A DNA stretch of 42,064 nt from Bacillota bacterium (lineage in GTDB: Bacteria; Bacillota; Clostridia; Lachnospirales; Lachnospiraceae): the NCBI GenBank assembly GCA_023423045.1, contig JAFAGA010000036.1:1-42064 (forward strand), in the 5' to 3' direction. Position numbers and translations under genes: made by a program. Positions 32,995 to 42,018 of the stretch are shown here, in pieces. Each line of letters opens with the position of its first letter. Position 1 is the stretch's first letter. Under the pieces are notes generated by a model. It did not search any database, was not told the origin of the DNA, and saw only the letters and a program-made list of their open reading frames with translations.

Positions 32995-34721
32995 GACGTT
33001 ATTTCTTCGTCAAAAACTTCATACAAGTGTCGCTTCCGGTAATTTTAGCCGTCTCCCTGATTGGAAGCTTAACGGTATATCTTTCGATAAATGAAACAAA
33101 AAAGAGCATTGACAATGTCAACACCCGGACCGTACAGCGCATTCAGGAAAATACGGAACTTATTTTTTCGGAAGCGAATGCTCAGAGCTTGAATTACAGC
33201 ATATCTCCGATGGTAATGATGCGGCTGGAGAAAGTGCTCCTGTCCGGATATGCGACGGAGGAGGAGCGGCTAACTACCAATATATTAAAAACCTTTATTG
33301 ATTCTAATGTAAATTCCAAGGACTTTTTGCATTCTATTTATATTTATATCGATAATCCCAACGGTAATTTCTTTGCCTCCATGATTGGGCTGGCAAACAC
33401 CTCCAATATGGGGGATACGGAATGGCTGGAGCGCGTGGAGGATATGCAGGAGGACAAAATGCAATGGCTGGAGCTTCGTACCATTGTAAAATATACCGGG
33501 GTTACCCAGTACACTACAGATGTAATCAGCCTGTATAAATGGCTGTATACCTCCGGACGCCCCGGCAGAGCTGGTATTCTTGTGTTGAATGTGCAGCTCG
33601 GCTATCTGAAGAGTATGTACGTCAACAATCTCACCTATCCGGGACAGGCAATCCTGCTGACCGACACTCAGGGGAGGATTTTTTGCGCCACCGGCAGCGA
33701 ATTGGAACAGAGCTCCCTGCAGCCGGCTGACCTGGAGAATCACTTTTATGTGGAAAGAATATCAAACGAGGCTCTGGGAATTGAATATTTATCCATTATT
33801 CCCAAGGATGTATTATATGCCCAGTCCAGGGAGATGGTAATGATTATCGTCGCGGTAATCTTTTTAGTGCTTCTGGCATGCACCTCGCTGGCCTTTTTGC
33901 TCACGAGAAGGACCACCAAAAATATCTACGGTATTATTCAGCTGCTTTCGGCGGCTGAAAAGGGGGAGGAGCTGCCTGCACTTCCGAATCGGAATGATAT
34001 ATATGGATATATCACTCAGAATATCGTCAAGACTTATCTGGAACGCAATCAGTTAGACCGGCAGCTGCTGGAGAAGAAGCTGAAGCTGGAGGCCATGCAC
34101 TTTTCTTTTCTACAATCCCAGCTCAATCCTCATTTTTTATTCAATACCCTTAAAAATATATTTTGGAAGACTATGCGCCTGACTGGGGGCATCAACGAAG
34201 CAGGCAAGATGATCGAATTATTGACCAGCATTCTGCATTATACTCTGGTGCATCCGGACCGTTATGTAAGATTGCAGGAAGAGATGCTTCATACTCAAAA
34301 GTACATACAGATACAGCAGATGCGTTTTGATTATGACTTTATCGACCTCTGGGAGATAGAACCGGAGTTATATGAGAATAAATGCATTAAATTTCTTCTT
34401 CAGCCCTTAATTGAAAATAGTATTTCCCATGGGCTGGCCGGCACCAAGGACGGAAGGATACGAATTTGCATCCGGCGTGATGGTGCCCGGATCCGTTTTA
34501 CGGTCAGTGACAACGGAACAGGATTTACCGCCCAGCGCCTGGAGGAGGTACAGAAGGCTATGGAAGAGGAGATATCTCCAACAGAGCATATCGGACTGTT
34601 TAATGTTAACAAGCGGCTTGTTCTGGCTTATGATGAGCAGTCGTCCCTGCATATTGAAAGTGCTCCCGGTGAAGGCTGTACCATTTCCTTCGCTATTCCT
34701 TTGGAAACCCCTGCCGTCTGA
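32991..34721 (+). CDS. YesM-type sensor histidine kinase
   Basis: 576 residues. Membrane helices at about 9-31 and 282-304 frame an extracellular sensing domain of about 250 residues. After a short linker region comes the LytS/YesM-type kinase core: phosphorylated His in LQSQLNPHFLFNTLKNI (H381), an N box in FLLQPLIENSISHGL, G1 VSDNGTGF, and G2 as GLFNVNKRLV. Start overlaps the regulator stop (TTGAG; the start is TTG at 32991), so translation is coupled. It probably senses the saccharide transported by the downstream importer. A terminator follows the gene. Confidence 0.93.
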   Translation: MRRYFFVKNFIQVSLPVILAVSLIGSLTVYLSINETKKSIDNVNTRTVQRIQENTELIFSEANAQSLNYSISPMVMMRLEKVLLSGYATEEERLTTNILKTFIDSNVNSKDFLHSIYIYIDNPNGNFFASMIGLANTSNMGDTEWLERVEDMQEDKMQWLELRTIVKYTGVTQYTTDVISLYKWLYTSGRPGRAGILVLNVQLGYLKSMYVNNLTYPGQAILLTDTQGRIFCATGSELEQSSLQPADLENHFYVERISNEALGIEYLSIIPKDVLYAQSREMVMIIVAVIFLVLLACTSLAFLLTRRTTKNIYGIIQLLSAAEKGEELPALPNRNDIYGYITQNIVKTYLERNQLDRQLLEKKLKLEAMHFSFLQSQLNPHFLFNTLKNIFWKTMRLTGGINEAGKMIELLTSILHYTLVHPDRYVRLQEEMLHTQKYIQIQQMRFDYDFIDLWEIEPELYENKCIKFLLQPLIENSISHGLAGTKDGRIRICIRRDGARIRFTVSDNGTGFTAQRLEEVQKAMEEEISPTEHIGLFNVNKRLVLAYDEQSSLHIESAPGEGCTISFAIPLETPAV

Positions 34722-34750
34722 GGCAGGATAACTGTGCGATAGACAGCATA

Positions 34751-34805
34751 AAAATCCGGTTTTATAATCACTTAAAATGATTTGAACCGGATTTATTTAT
34801 TTTTA
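34751..34805 (+). terminator. Terminator of the two-component operon
   Basis: AAATCCGGTT (34752-34761) and AACCGGATTT (34785-34794), exact arms, with an inner AATCA / TGATT, followed by a T-rich stretch ATTTATTTTT. Confidence 0.75.
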
Positions 34806-35007
34806 GAAGACAAGGCGCTGGAAACAGGCTTCCCGGTTCCATATCAGGATATGATTATAATTGTCAAAAGATGATAAGTTTTCACTGAGGCAGGTCATGA
34901 TAAGATAATTAATAACATCCTGCCTATCTTTTCAGAATAGCAGCAAGGAAGTATGATAAAAGCACTGGAAGTATCAGAGGTTAAAATAAGAGATGGAGGG
35001 AAAAGCA

Positions 35008-36378
35008 ATGAAGAAAAAAATGATAAGCCTGCTGTGTGTGGTATTGATGATAACCGGTCTGCTGACAGGCTGCGCATCCGGCAAGAAGCCGGACGAAGGC
35101 ACGAACCAGGGAAGCACCACCCAGGATCAGGGAACGAAGGAAAATGAAAATGCAGGGGTAACCAAGCCGGAGGACGGCAAACCGGTCACACTGCGTTTTA
35201 TGTGGTGGGGCGGAGATACCCGGCATGCAGCGACACTGAATGCCATTGAGCGCTATACGGAGCTGCATCCCAATGTCACCATTGAGGGAGAATACCAGGG
35301 CTATGACGGCTACCAGCAAAAGCTTATGACCCAGATAGCAAGCGGAAATGAGCCGGATATCATTCAGCTGGACTATATATGGTTCCCGGATCTGTCCCAG
35401 CAGAAGGATATCTTTGTGGATTTATCAGCTGCAACTGCTGTCGATTTATCCTCCTACAATCAAAGCTTTCTGGAGGAATACTGCAGTATTGAAGGCAAGA
35501 TAGTAGCGTTGCCCATGGGGACCAACGGTTCTGGGCTTATCTATAACAAGGAATTTTTTGACAAACATAATATTACCGATGTCCAGTTTACATGGGATTC
35601 CCTGCTGGAGGAGGCCGCCAGAATTAATGCGGAGGCACCGGGAGATTACCTGTTTGCTTCTGAGACCACGACCATATCCGGAATATTCACGCGTTATCTG
35701 CGTTCCAAGAATGGAAAGCATTGGATGGCAGAGGACAGCAGCTCGGTAGTTGCAACCAAAGAAGAGCTGGTGGATGCATTTACTTATATTCAGAAGCTGT
35801 TTAGCACACCCGGAATTCAGCCCTTGGGAGAGGCAAACTTGTTTGCATCCCAGATGGAGCAAAATCCGATTTGGGCTAACGGAGAGTTGGGCTTTGTTAT
35901 GGATTGGTCGGGAACCATCGGAAAGTTTGCCGGAATTATCGGAGACGATAAGATCGGAGTAGCGCCGCCTCCCATAGAGGAAGGTGGTTATACGCTGATT
36001 GACACCAAGCCTTCCATGGTGGTCGCTGTCAGCCAGAAATCGAAGAATACAGATGCCGCAACCGACTTTATCAATTGGATGATGACTGATACGGAAGCGA
36101 TTGAGATCCTGGGTACCGAACGTTCTGTTCCGACCAATGAAAAGGCGTTGGCCCACTTGGAGGAAATCAAAGTAGTCAGCGCTCCTATGGCAGAAATGGT
36201 GCAGTTTACACTTCAAGATCCTGCATCCCCGCCACCGGCAATGTCTGCTAATAGTATCGTCGGAGAGATTGTAAATACGATTATGGAAGAAGTAGCATTT
36301 AAGAGTGTTACACCCGAGGAAGCAGCAGATAACTTCATCAATACAGTTAATGAAAAACTGGCTTCACTGAAGAATTAG
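35008..36378 (+). CDS. CUT1 ABC importer, sugar-binding lipoprotein
   Basis: 456 residues from ATG 35008 (GGAGGG upstream). The signal peptide is MKKKMISLLC...TGLLTGC, with the lipobox LLTGC and lipid attachment at C22. A Ser/Thr/Asp-rich spacer follows, then a family 1 solute-binding fold: VTLRFMWWGG, IEGEYQGYDGYQQKLMTQIA, EPDIIQLDYIWFPD and PMGTNGSGLIYNKEFF. It captures a saccharide for the two permeases. Context in the uronate locus suggests a uronate-containing oligosaccharide, but the ligand cannot be read from sequence. An intercistronic hairpin lies after it. Confidence 0.93.
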   Translation: MKKKMISLLCVVLMITGLLTGCASGKKPDEGTNQGSTTQDQGTKENENAGVTKPEDGKPVTLRFMWWGGDTRHAATLNAIERYTELHPNVTIEGEYQGYDGYQQKLMTQIASGNEPDIIQLDYIWFPDLSQQKDIFVDLSAATAVDLSSYNQSFLEEYCSIEGKIVALPMGTNGSGLIYNKEFFDKHNITDVQFTWDSLLEEAARINAEAPGDYLFASETTTISGIFTRYLRSKNGKHWMAEDSSSVVATKEELVDAFTYIQKLFSTPGIQPLGEANLFASQMEQNPIWANGELGFVMDWSGTIGKFAGIIGDDKIGVAPPPIEEGGYTLIDTKPSMVVAVSQKSKNTDAATDFINWMMTDTEAIEILGTERSVPTNEKALAHLEEIKVVSAPMAEMVQFTLQDPASPPPAMSANSIVGEIVNTIMEEVAFKSVTPEEAADNFINTVNEKLASLKN

Positions 36379-36387
36379 ACAACAGGC

Positions 36388-36442
36388 AATCCGGCTCTGA
36401 GCATGGCAAAGGCGGCAAAAGCCACATGCTTAGGGCCGGATT
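36388..36442 (+). repeat. Intercistronic hairpin after the binding-protein gene
   Basis: AATCCGGC (36388-36395) and GCCGGATT (36435-36442), with an inner GCATG / CATGC. No T-run follows. Such stems between binding protein and permease genes usually stabilise the upstream mRNA, which gives more binding protein than permease. Confidence 0.6.
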
Positions 36443-36487
36443 AATGGCTAAGAAACAGAACAAGCAAGGACTACGGAGGAGTGCGTT

Positions 36488-37387
36488 ATGAAAAAATCAG
36501 CTGCTGAGAAGCGCAATCGAATGGGATATGTTTATATACTGCCATGGATCATTGGGTTTTTACTGTTCCAGCTTTATCCCTTGGTAGCATCATTCATCTA
36601 TTCGTTTACGGATTTCAGCGTTACCAATACCCCTAAATTTGTGGGCCTAAAGAATTATATAGAGATTATCACCAAGGATCAATTGTTTATCAAGTCCCTA
36701 ACGGTCACCTTCAAATATGTTTTTCTTGCAGTTCCTCTCAAAATTGCCTTTGCACTTTTTATTGCCATGGTTCTCAGCCAGAAGCTGCGCGGGATTAACT
36801 GGTACCGTACAGCTTATTATATTCCTTCTATTTTTGGGGGAAGTGTAGCTGTCTCCATCCTGTGGAGGTTTCTATTTATGGAAAGCGGCCTTATAAACAG
36901 GATGTTAAACGGTGTCGGGCTGAAATCCGTTCCATGGCTGTCCAGTCCAAAGATGGCTTTATATACTCTGATCATTCTGAGCGTATGGCAGTTTGGATCA
37001 TCCATGGTATTATTCCTTGCGGCCCTGAAGCAGGTGCCGGAGGAACTATATGAAGCGTCACGGATTGATGGGGCAGGGAAGATACAGATCTTCTGGAATA
37101 TTACCCTTCCCATGATTTCACCGGTGCTTTCCTTTAATATTTTGATGCAAATGATCAATGGCTTCCAGGATTTTACCGGCAGCTTTGTTATCACCAACGG
37201 CGGGCCGCTTCATTCTACCTATATGTATGCGCTTAAGCTCTACAATGATGCTTTTACCCATTATAGAATGGGCTATGCCAGCGCTCTGTCCTGGATTTTA
37301 TTTGCAGTTATTTTTGTGATAACGATACTTTTCTTTCGTTTTACCAGCGCAGCAGTTTATTATGAAGATGGAGGGGATGCATTATGA
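36488..37387 (+). CDS. CUT1 ABC importer permease 1 (MalF/UgpA type)
   Basis: 299 residues with six membrane helices. GGAGGAG precedes ATG 36488. The ATPase-docking EAA loop is present as EELYEASRIDGAGKIQIFWN, followed by ITLPMISPVLSFN. The start GYVYILPWIIGFLLFQLYPL is typical of this subunit. It overlaps permease 2 by 4 bp. No ATPase gene is present in the cluster, so a shared MsmK/MalK-type ATPase elsewhere must drive transport, as is known for many CUT1 systems in Firmicutes. Confidence 0.93.
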   Translation: MKKSAAEKRNRMGYVYILPWIIGFLLFQLYPLVASFIYSFTDFSVTNTPKFVGLKNYIEIITKDQLFIKSLTVTFKYVFLAVPLKIAFALFIAMVLSQKLRGINWYRTAYYIPSIFGGSVAVSILWRFLFMESGLINRMLNGVGLKSVPWLSSPKMALYTLIILSVWQFGSSMVLFLAALKQVPEELYEASRIDGAGKIQIFWNITLPMISPVLSFNILMQMINGFQDFTGSFVITNGGPLHSTYMYALKLYNDAFTHYRMGYASALSWILFAVIFVITILFFRFTSAAVYYEDGGDAL

Positions 37388-38232
37388 TGAGAAAAGAGAA
37401 GAGAGTGATAGCAAAGCTATTGACCCATCTATCGATGCTTGCCCTGGGTTTGATCATGCTATATCCCCTGATATGGATGGTGTTTTCCTCCTTTAAGCCA
37501 AATTCTGAGCTGTTTTCCTCCGTCGGGTTATTGGCAAAGGAGCCGGTGTGGGATTCCTACCGCAAGGGCTGGATGGGAACGGGGCAATTTACCTATGCTA
37601 CTTTCTATAAGAACACCTTTTTGATGGTAATTCCTATGGTCATCTTTATGGTGCTTTCTTCCTCTCTTGTAGCTTACGGTTTTTCCCGGTTTGATTTCCG
37701 GTTCAAGAAGCCACTGTTAATGCTGGTGATCGGAACTTTGCTGCTTCCCGGCTCGGTATTAATCATTCCCCGTTATCTGCTTTTTAATAATCTGGGGTGG
37801 CTCAATTCCTACCTGCCGTTTATCATACCCTCGCTGTTTGCAAGCAACTCCTTTTTTATATATATGCTCATCCAATTCTTCCGCGGTATACCCAGGGCAT
37901 TGGATGAGGCGGCCACCATTGACGGGTGCAATACCTTTCAGGTATTTTGGATTATTCTCCTTCCCATCTGTAAATCAGCGCTTTTTTCGGCGGCTATTTT
38001 TCAATTTATATGGGCATGGAATGACTTTTTTGGGCCGCTGCTCTATATCAGCAGTGTAAAATTCTATCCTATTTCCCTGGCCCTTCGTATGTCACTGGAT
38101 TCTACGGTGGCGGCCAATTGGAATCAGATTCTGGCGATGTCGGTGATATCCTTGATCCCGGGGACGGTTATTTTCTTCTCGGCGCAGAAATATTTTGTGG
38201 AAGGAGCATCTGCCGGTGCGGTCAAGGGATAA
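37384..38232 (+). CDS. CUT1 ABC importer permease 2 (MalG/UgpE type)
   Basis: 282 residues with six membrane helices. ATG 37384 overlaps the TGA of permease 1. Typical segments: LIMLYPLIWMVFSSFKPNSE near the start, the EAA loop ALDEAATIDGCNTFQVFWII, and LYISSVKFYPISLAL. The C-terminus FSAQKYFVEGASAGAVKG is the usual end of the MalG type. It forms the channel with permease 1. The next gene follows after 18 bases. Confidence 0.93.
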   Translation: MMRKEKRVIAKLLTHLSMLALGLIMLYPLIWMVFSSFKPNSELFSSVGLLAKEPVWDSYRKGWMGTGQFTYATFYKNTFLMVIPMVIFMVLSSSLVAYGFSRFDFRFKKPLLMLVIGTLLLPGSVLIIPRYLLFNNLGWLNSYLPFIIPSLFASNSFFIYMLIQFFRGIPRALDEAATIDGCNTFQVFWIILLPICKSALFSAAIFQFIWAWNDFFGPLLYISSVKFYPISLALRMSLDSTVAANWNQILAMSVISLIPGTVIFFSAQKYFVEGASAGAVKG

Positions 38233-38250
38233 GGGCTAGGAGGTGTGAGT

Positions 38251-39111
38251 ATGAAGGAAAGCTTATATTTATCCGGTTTTAGCGATGAGATATCACCGGA
38301 TTTTAACCGGCAATTGGAGATAGTGAAAGGGCTCGGCCTGAGCCATATAGAAATCAGAGGAGTGAACGGACGCAATATCGCTGATCATACACCCACGGAA
38401 GCAGAAGCAATCAAGCAGCAGCTGGATGCATACGGAATCGGGGTTTCCTCCATCGGTTCTCCCATAGGAAAGATAAAAATAACCGATGATTTTGAACCAC
38501 ATTTTAAGCAATTTCAGAACATTTTGGAGCTTGCCGGGGTTTTGGATACCAGGTATATCCGCATCTTCAGCTTTTTTATACCGGAGAAAAAAGAGCCTTC
38601 ATTTTACCGGAGCGAGGTGTTTGCCCGGCTTGAAAAAATACTGGATTATGCAGTCAAAAAGAATGTTATTCTCCTTCACGAGAATGAAAAAGAGATTTAC
38701 GGAGATACGGCAAGACGGTGTGCGGATCTCTTTGAAAACCTTGCAAGCCCGAACTTCCGCGGAATATTTGATTTTGCTAATTTTATGCAGTGCAAGGAAG
38801 ATACGGAAAAAGCCTATGAACAATTGCGCCCGTACATTGACTATATTCATATCAAGGATGCCAGAAGGAAGGATGGGAAGGTGGTGCCGGCCGGCATGGG
38901 TGACGGCAGGCTGAGAGAATTATTGTTAAAATTTAAGTTATCCGGCTATGCCGGATTCCTGTCACTGGAGCCCCATCTGCAGAATTTCATCGGATTTCAT
39001 TCATTGGAGGAAGCAAAGGATACCGGCGAGGAGATTGAGGACGGTGCGGCGGCCTTTACCGCCGCAGCCCAGGCATTGAAGGCGATTCTGTGGGATTTAA
39101 GGTGGTATTGA
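38251..39111 (+). CDS. Sugar-phosphate isomerase/epimerase (xylose isomerase-like TIM barrel)
   Basis: 286 residues from ATG 38251, with AGGAGG 7 bases upstream; an in-frame GTG at 38245 is too close to the ribosome site. It is an AP-endonuclease-2 type TIM barrel. Likely metal ligands are in LLHENEKEIYGD, FDFANFMQC, YIHIKDA and LSLEPHL. The last gene of the ABC transporter operon. It probably acts on the imported sugar, by isomerising or epimerising it; the substrate is unknown. No clear terminator follows. Confidence 0.85.
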   Translation: MKESLYLSGFSDEISPDFNRQLEIVKGLGLSHIEIRGVNGRNIADHTPTEAEAIKQQLDAYGIGVSSIGSPIGKIKITDDFEPHFKQFQNILELAGVLDTRYIRIFSFFIPEKKEPSFYRSEVFARLEKILDYAVKKNVILLHENEKEIYGDTARRCADLFENLASPNFRGIFDFANFMQCKEDTEKAYEQLRPYIDYIHIKDARRKDGKVVPAGMGDGRLRELLLKFKLSGYAGFLSLEPHLQNFIGFHSLEEAKDTGEEIEDGAAAFTAAAQALKAILWDLRWY

Positions 39112-39366
39112 TCTATAAGATCAGCAGCTTTCTTGGTCGTAATTTGGATATCCTCAACAACAAAACCAGTTGATAAGTTTATCGAAGTCCGGTATAATCG
39201 CTAGTAGTGTACTTGGTCATTCGCATAATTAAGGATACCATGAATGGCGGATTCTTCGGAGTCTGCTTTTCTGCTCTTGTGCATGAAAACCAGGGAACTA
39301 AGTTAGGTGAAACACTAATAAACCACTCAGGATTACAATGATAAAAGGAAGAGGACCGAATTATTT
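39112..39366. other. Intergenic region, no gene called
   Basis: About 250 bases between the isomerase and the nitroreductase. A minus-strand reading at 39110-39170 gives the phrase FVVEDIQITTKKAADL without a start, which might be a coding relic. No terminator was found. Confidence 0.3.
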
Positions 39367-39930
39367 ATGGAAACCTTAGAGACCATATTCAATCGCAGAA
39401 GCATAAGAAATTATACGGATGAGCCGGTAACCGATGCAGAAATTGAAATTCTATTGAAGGCAGCGTTCTCGGCACCGACAGCAGTAAATGCACAGCCGTG
39501 GGAATTTGTAGTTATTAACGAAAAGGAAGTCTTAGATAAAATCAGAGATAAGATGGTTTTCGCCAGATACAATGCTCCGCTTGGAATTGTTGTCTGCGGA
39601 AATATGAAATATGCTCTTAAGGGCCAGGACAAGGATCTATGGGTCTGTGATTGCAGTGCAGCGATTGAGAATATGTTGCTTGCATCAACGGATATCAGTC
39701 TTTCAAGTGTATGGATCGGAATTTATCCGATCCCATCCAGAATGGAGACGATGCAGAAGCTGATTGATTTGCCGGAGCATGTGAAACCCATGGGAATGGT
39801 ATATTTCGGACACGGTGCATATCAGGAGCCAGGACGATGCCGGTATAATGAAAAGGCGGTCTATTGGCAGAAATATGATCCGGATCGAAAGCATAGAACA
39901 AAAGACAAACCGGTAATGGGGCATTATTAA
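39367..39930 (+). CDS. Nitroreductase-family flavoprotein
   Basis: 187 residues. It is an FMN-dependent nitroreductase-like protein: METLETIFNRRSIRNYTDEP, with the FMN phosphate-binding RRS(I)R pattern, LLKAAFSAPTAVNAQPWEFV, and VWIGIYPIPSRM near the end. It may reduce nitro compounds, quinones or flavins with NAD(P)H. It is shorter than typical two-cofactor members but complete for the clostridial short type. AAAGGAAGAGG lies upstream of ATG 39367 with a longish spacer. A terminator follows. Confidence 0.9.
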   Translation: METLETIFNRRSIRNYTDEPVTDAEIEILLKAAFSAPTAVNAQPWEFVVINEKEVLDKIRDKMVFARYNAPLGIVVCGNMKYALKGQDKDLWVCDCSAAIENMLLASTDISLSSVWIGIYPIPSRMETMQKLIDLPEHVKPMGMVYFGHGAYQEPGRCRYNEKAVYWQKYDPDRKHRTKDKPVMGHY

Positions 39931-39937
39931 CAATACA

Positions 39938-39985
39938 AAGAGGTCGCTGACCGGATCTTCTTGGCCCGGTCGGGGACCTCCTTAT
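39938..39985 (+). terminator. Terminator of the nitroreductase gene
   Basis: GAGGTC (39940-39945) with GACCTC (39975-39980), and GACCGG (39949-39954) with CCGGTC (39966-39971), separated by a small internal loop. A weak T-rich stretch follows. Confidence 0.65.
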
Positions 39986-40052
39986 GTTGTTACCTGTCAT
40001 ATACTTCAAAAGGTTCGGGCGAACCTTAGTTTTTTGGGCAAGCTAATGGATT

Positions 40053-40919
40053 TTATCCCTTCGTTGGCGGACAAGCAGGATCAATTTCCAGGCCATCATA
40101 TGCAAATTCAATTCCATCTAGTTGCTTCTGCAATTCAATGTAATCATCGTATGATTTTCCCCAATCTTCTTCCAAATGAGTAATGATAACTCTCTTGATC
40201 TGATATTTGCTTTTTAATTCAGCAATTTCATCCAAAACAAATAGCTCGTTCCTCAGAGGATTATCTTTTTCGAGGATAAAACCGCCCTTCAATTCATCGC
40301 CAACAATGGTATTGCCAATGATTAGGCAGGCTGCATTCATGAAGATATCGTTTTCGGGAAATGGTTTTACATCGCATGGTGCATAAATCACCTTATGTGA
40401 GCCCTCGGTAAAAACAAAAATAGCTACGCTTTCCGTTTCATCCACCGGAACCAGGTCGATATGTATGCCATTTAGATCCAGATCCGTAATTGCATAAGTA
40501 TTGACTAAATTCATATGTTCATAATAATCCAAAGCGGAACCGTATTTTGTTCCCTGACATTTTAGATCCTTGATAATTGTTGACAAAGAGGCTACTGTGA
40601 TGGGATTCTTGCATTTTAAACCAATCGAGGTAGCCAGCCAGTCCAGACGCAATTGTTCGAATACCCGCATGCCCATAGTATGATCAGGGTCGATGTGGCT
40701 GTAAAGGATATGATCGACATTCTTTATGTCTGCATTATTCAATGCATGAACAATGTCTTCAGGTGTGTCAATCAATAGATTCGCATCCTCTACATACAGG
40801 CTGCAGCCGCATCTTGAGTAAGGAAAGCCCTTTTTCCTGGCCTCAGTACATATGCCGCATTGGCAGAGTGGCCTGGGCAGACTGACACAGCCTCCGGAAC
40901 CAATTATTTTTAGTTTCAT
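40053..40919 (-). CDS. PhnP-like MBL-fold metallo-hydrolase
   Basis: 288 residues. The N-terminal cysteine cluster, PRPLCQCGICTEARKKG then YSRCGCSLYVED, matches the structural zinc region of PhnP-type phosphodiesterases. The metallo-beta-lactamase core follows, with the metal-binding YSHIDPDHTMGMR (in place of HxHxDH), and later IIGNTIVGDE and RVIITHLEEDWGKSYDD. No phosphonate genes are nearby, so a cyclic phosphate diester of another kind may be the substrate. GGGGG lies upstream of ATG 40919. It follows the dehydrogenase on the same strand by 73 bp. Confidence 0.88.
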   Translation of the reverse strand: MKLKIIGSGGCVSLPRPLCQCGICTEARKKGFPYSRCGCSLYVEDANLLIDTPEDIVHALNNADIKNVDHILYSHIDPDHTMGMRVFEQLRLDWLATSIGLKCKNPITVASLSTIIKDLKCQGTKYGSALDYYEHMNLVNTYAITDLDLNGIHIDLVPVDETESVAIFVFTEGSHKVIYAPCDVKPFPENDIFMNAACLIIGNTIVGDELKGGFILEKDNPLRNELFVLDEIAELKSKYQIKRVIITHLEEDWGKSYDDYIELQKQLDGIEFAYDGLEIDPACPPTKG

Positions 40920-40992
40920 AACAGACCCCCTTCAATCACTCGCTCAGCCATGAAATTTTTTTTGTTTTTTGGATGGGCATCTTTTTCTAAAA

Positions 40993-42018
40993 TCAATTGG
41001 GAACTACCAGGATCTTGCCGTGTGTTCTATATTCCGCATCAGTAAAGATCTTTATGGATTCATCCAAAGGTATCATATCGGTAATGACTGCCTCCGCATC
41101 GATTCGGCCGCTTGCAAGCAAATCGATTACCCGATCTGTTACCAAGGGATTGACGAAGCTGGAGGTAATGGTAAGTTCTTTTCGAAAGACCTGCTCCAGA
41201 GGTTTCACACGAATTTCAGTGTTGGGAGCGGTCAGACCAAACAGAACCACCGTAGCGCCCCGGGAAGCGATCTCTATGGCAGTCTCCATGGTATTTGCCC
41301 TGCCCACGCATTCAATAACAGAGTCAATGGAGGCAATGCCTAATTCTGAAGTCACCTGATTGACATCCTGGGTTGACGGATCGATAGCTATCGTCGCACC
41401 TAACTGGAGAGCTTTTTCTCTTTTTGCGGCTTGCGGTTCTATGGCAATAATATTTGCAGCACCCGCATTTTTGACCAACTGTAACATCAACTGCCCTATG
41501 GAGCCCATTCCTATGATGGCTACATTGCTTCCAACCTTGATGTTTGCCCGGTCAATTCCATGCAGGCAGCATGCGATGGGTTCAACTAAGGCGGCATGCA
41601 TTAATGATAAATTATCCGGTATTTTGTAAGCAGCTTTTTCCGTTACAATGCAATATTCAGCGAAGCCTCCGAACATGGATACTCCATATGCCTCTGCATT
41701 AAGACAAAAATGACCATTGCCCCGTTGGCATTGAAAGCATTGGCCGCAATATACATTGGGATCTACGGTGACCCGGTCACCGGCCTTAAATTTGCTGATA
41801 TTGCTTCCCAGTTCAACTACGGTGCCGGAAAATTCATGTCCCATAATTAAGGGCAGCGTACTGCTTCCGGCCCCTTCTTCCCCGTTATAGAGATGGATGT
41901 CCGTTCCGCATACTCCGCATGCGGCAACTTTTATCAGCATTTCATCGGACTTTAAAGCCGGTAATTCAACATTTTCTAAAGAAAGGGTCTGTTTACTTTT
42001 TAATAATAAAGCCTTCAT
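40993..42018 (-). CDS. Zinc-dependent medium-chain dehydrogenase (sorbitol/threonine dehydrogenase-like)
   Basis: 341 residues from ATG 42018, with GGAGGAG upstream; the frame is open 14 codons further up to the window edge. It has the catalytic zinc motif CGVCGTDIHLYNG and GHEFSGTVVELG, a structural zinc loop CGQCFQCQRGNGHFC (four Cys), and the NAD-binding IIGMGSIGQLMLQLV. It oxidises a sugar alcohol, sugar acid or threonine-like alcohol; the exact substrate is unknown. Its place next to the uronate locus suggests a carbohydrate substrate (inference). The upstream region lies outside the window. Confidence 0.92.
   Translation of the reverse strand: MKALLLKSKQTLSLENVELPALKSDEMLIKVAACGVCGTDIHLYNGEEGAGSSTLPLIMGHEFSGTVVELGSNISKFKAGDRVTVDPNVYCGQCFQCQRGNGHFCLNAEAYGVSMFGGFAEYCIVTEKAAYKIPDNLSLMHAALVEPIACCLHGIDRANIKVGSNVAIIGMGSIGQLMLQLVKNAGAANIIAIEPQAAKREKALQLGATIAIDPSTQDVNQVTSELGIASIDSVIECVGRANTMETAIEIASRGATVVLFGLTAPNTEIRVKPLEQVFRKELTITSSFVNPLVTDRVIDLLASGRIDAEAVITDMIPLDESIKIFTDAEYRTHGKILVVPN

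Noticed and set aside
35446..36216. Minus-strand frame of 256 codons inside the binding-protein gene
   Set aside because: Shadow of a strongly supported lipoprotein gene.
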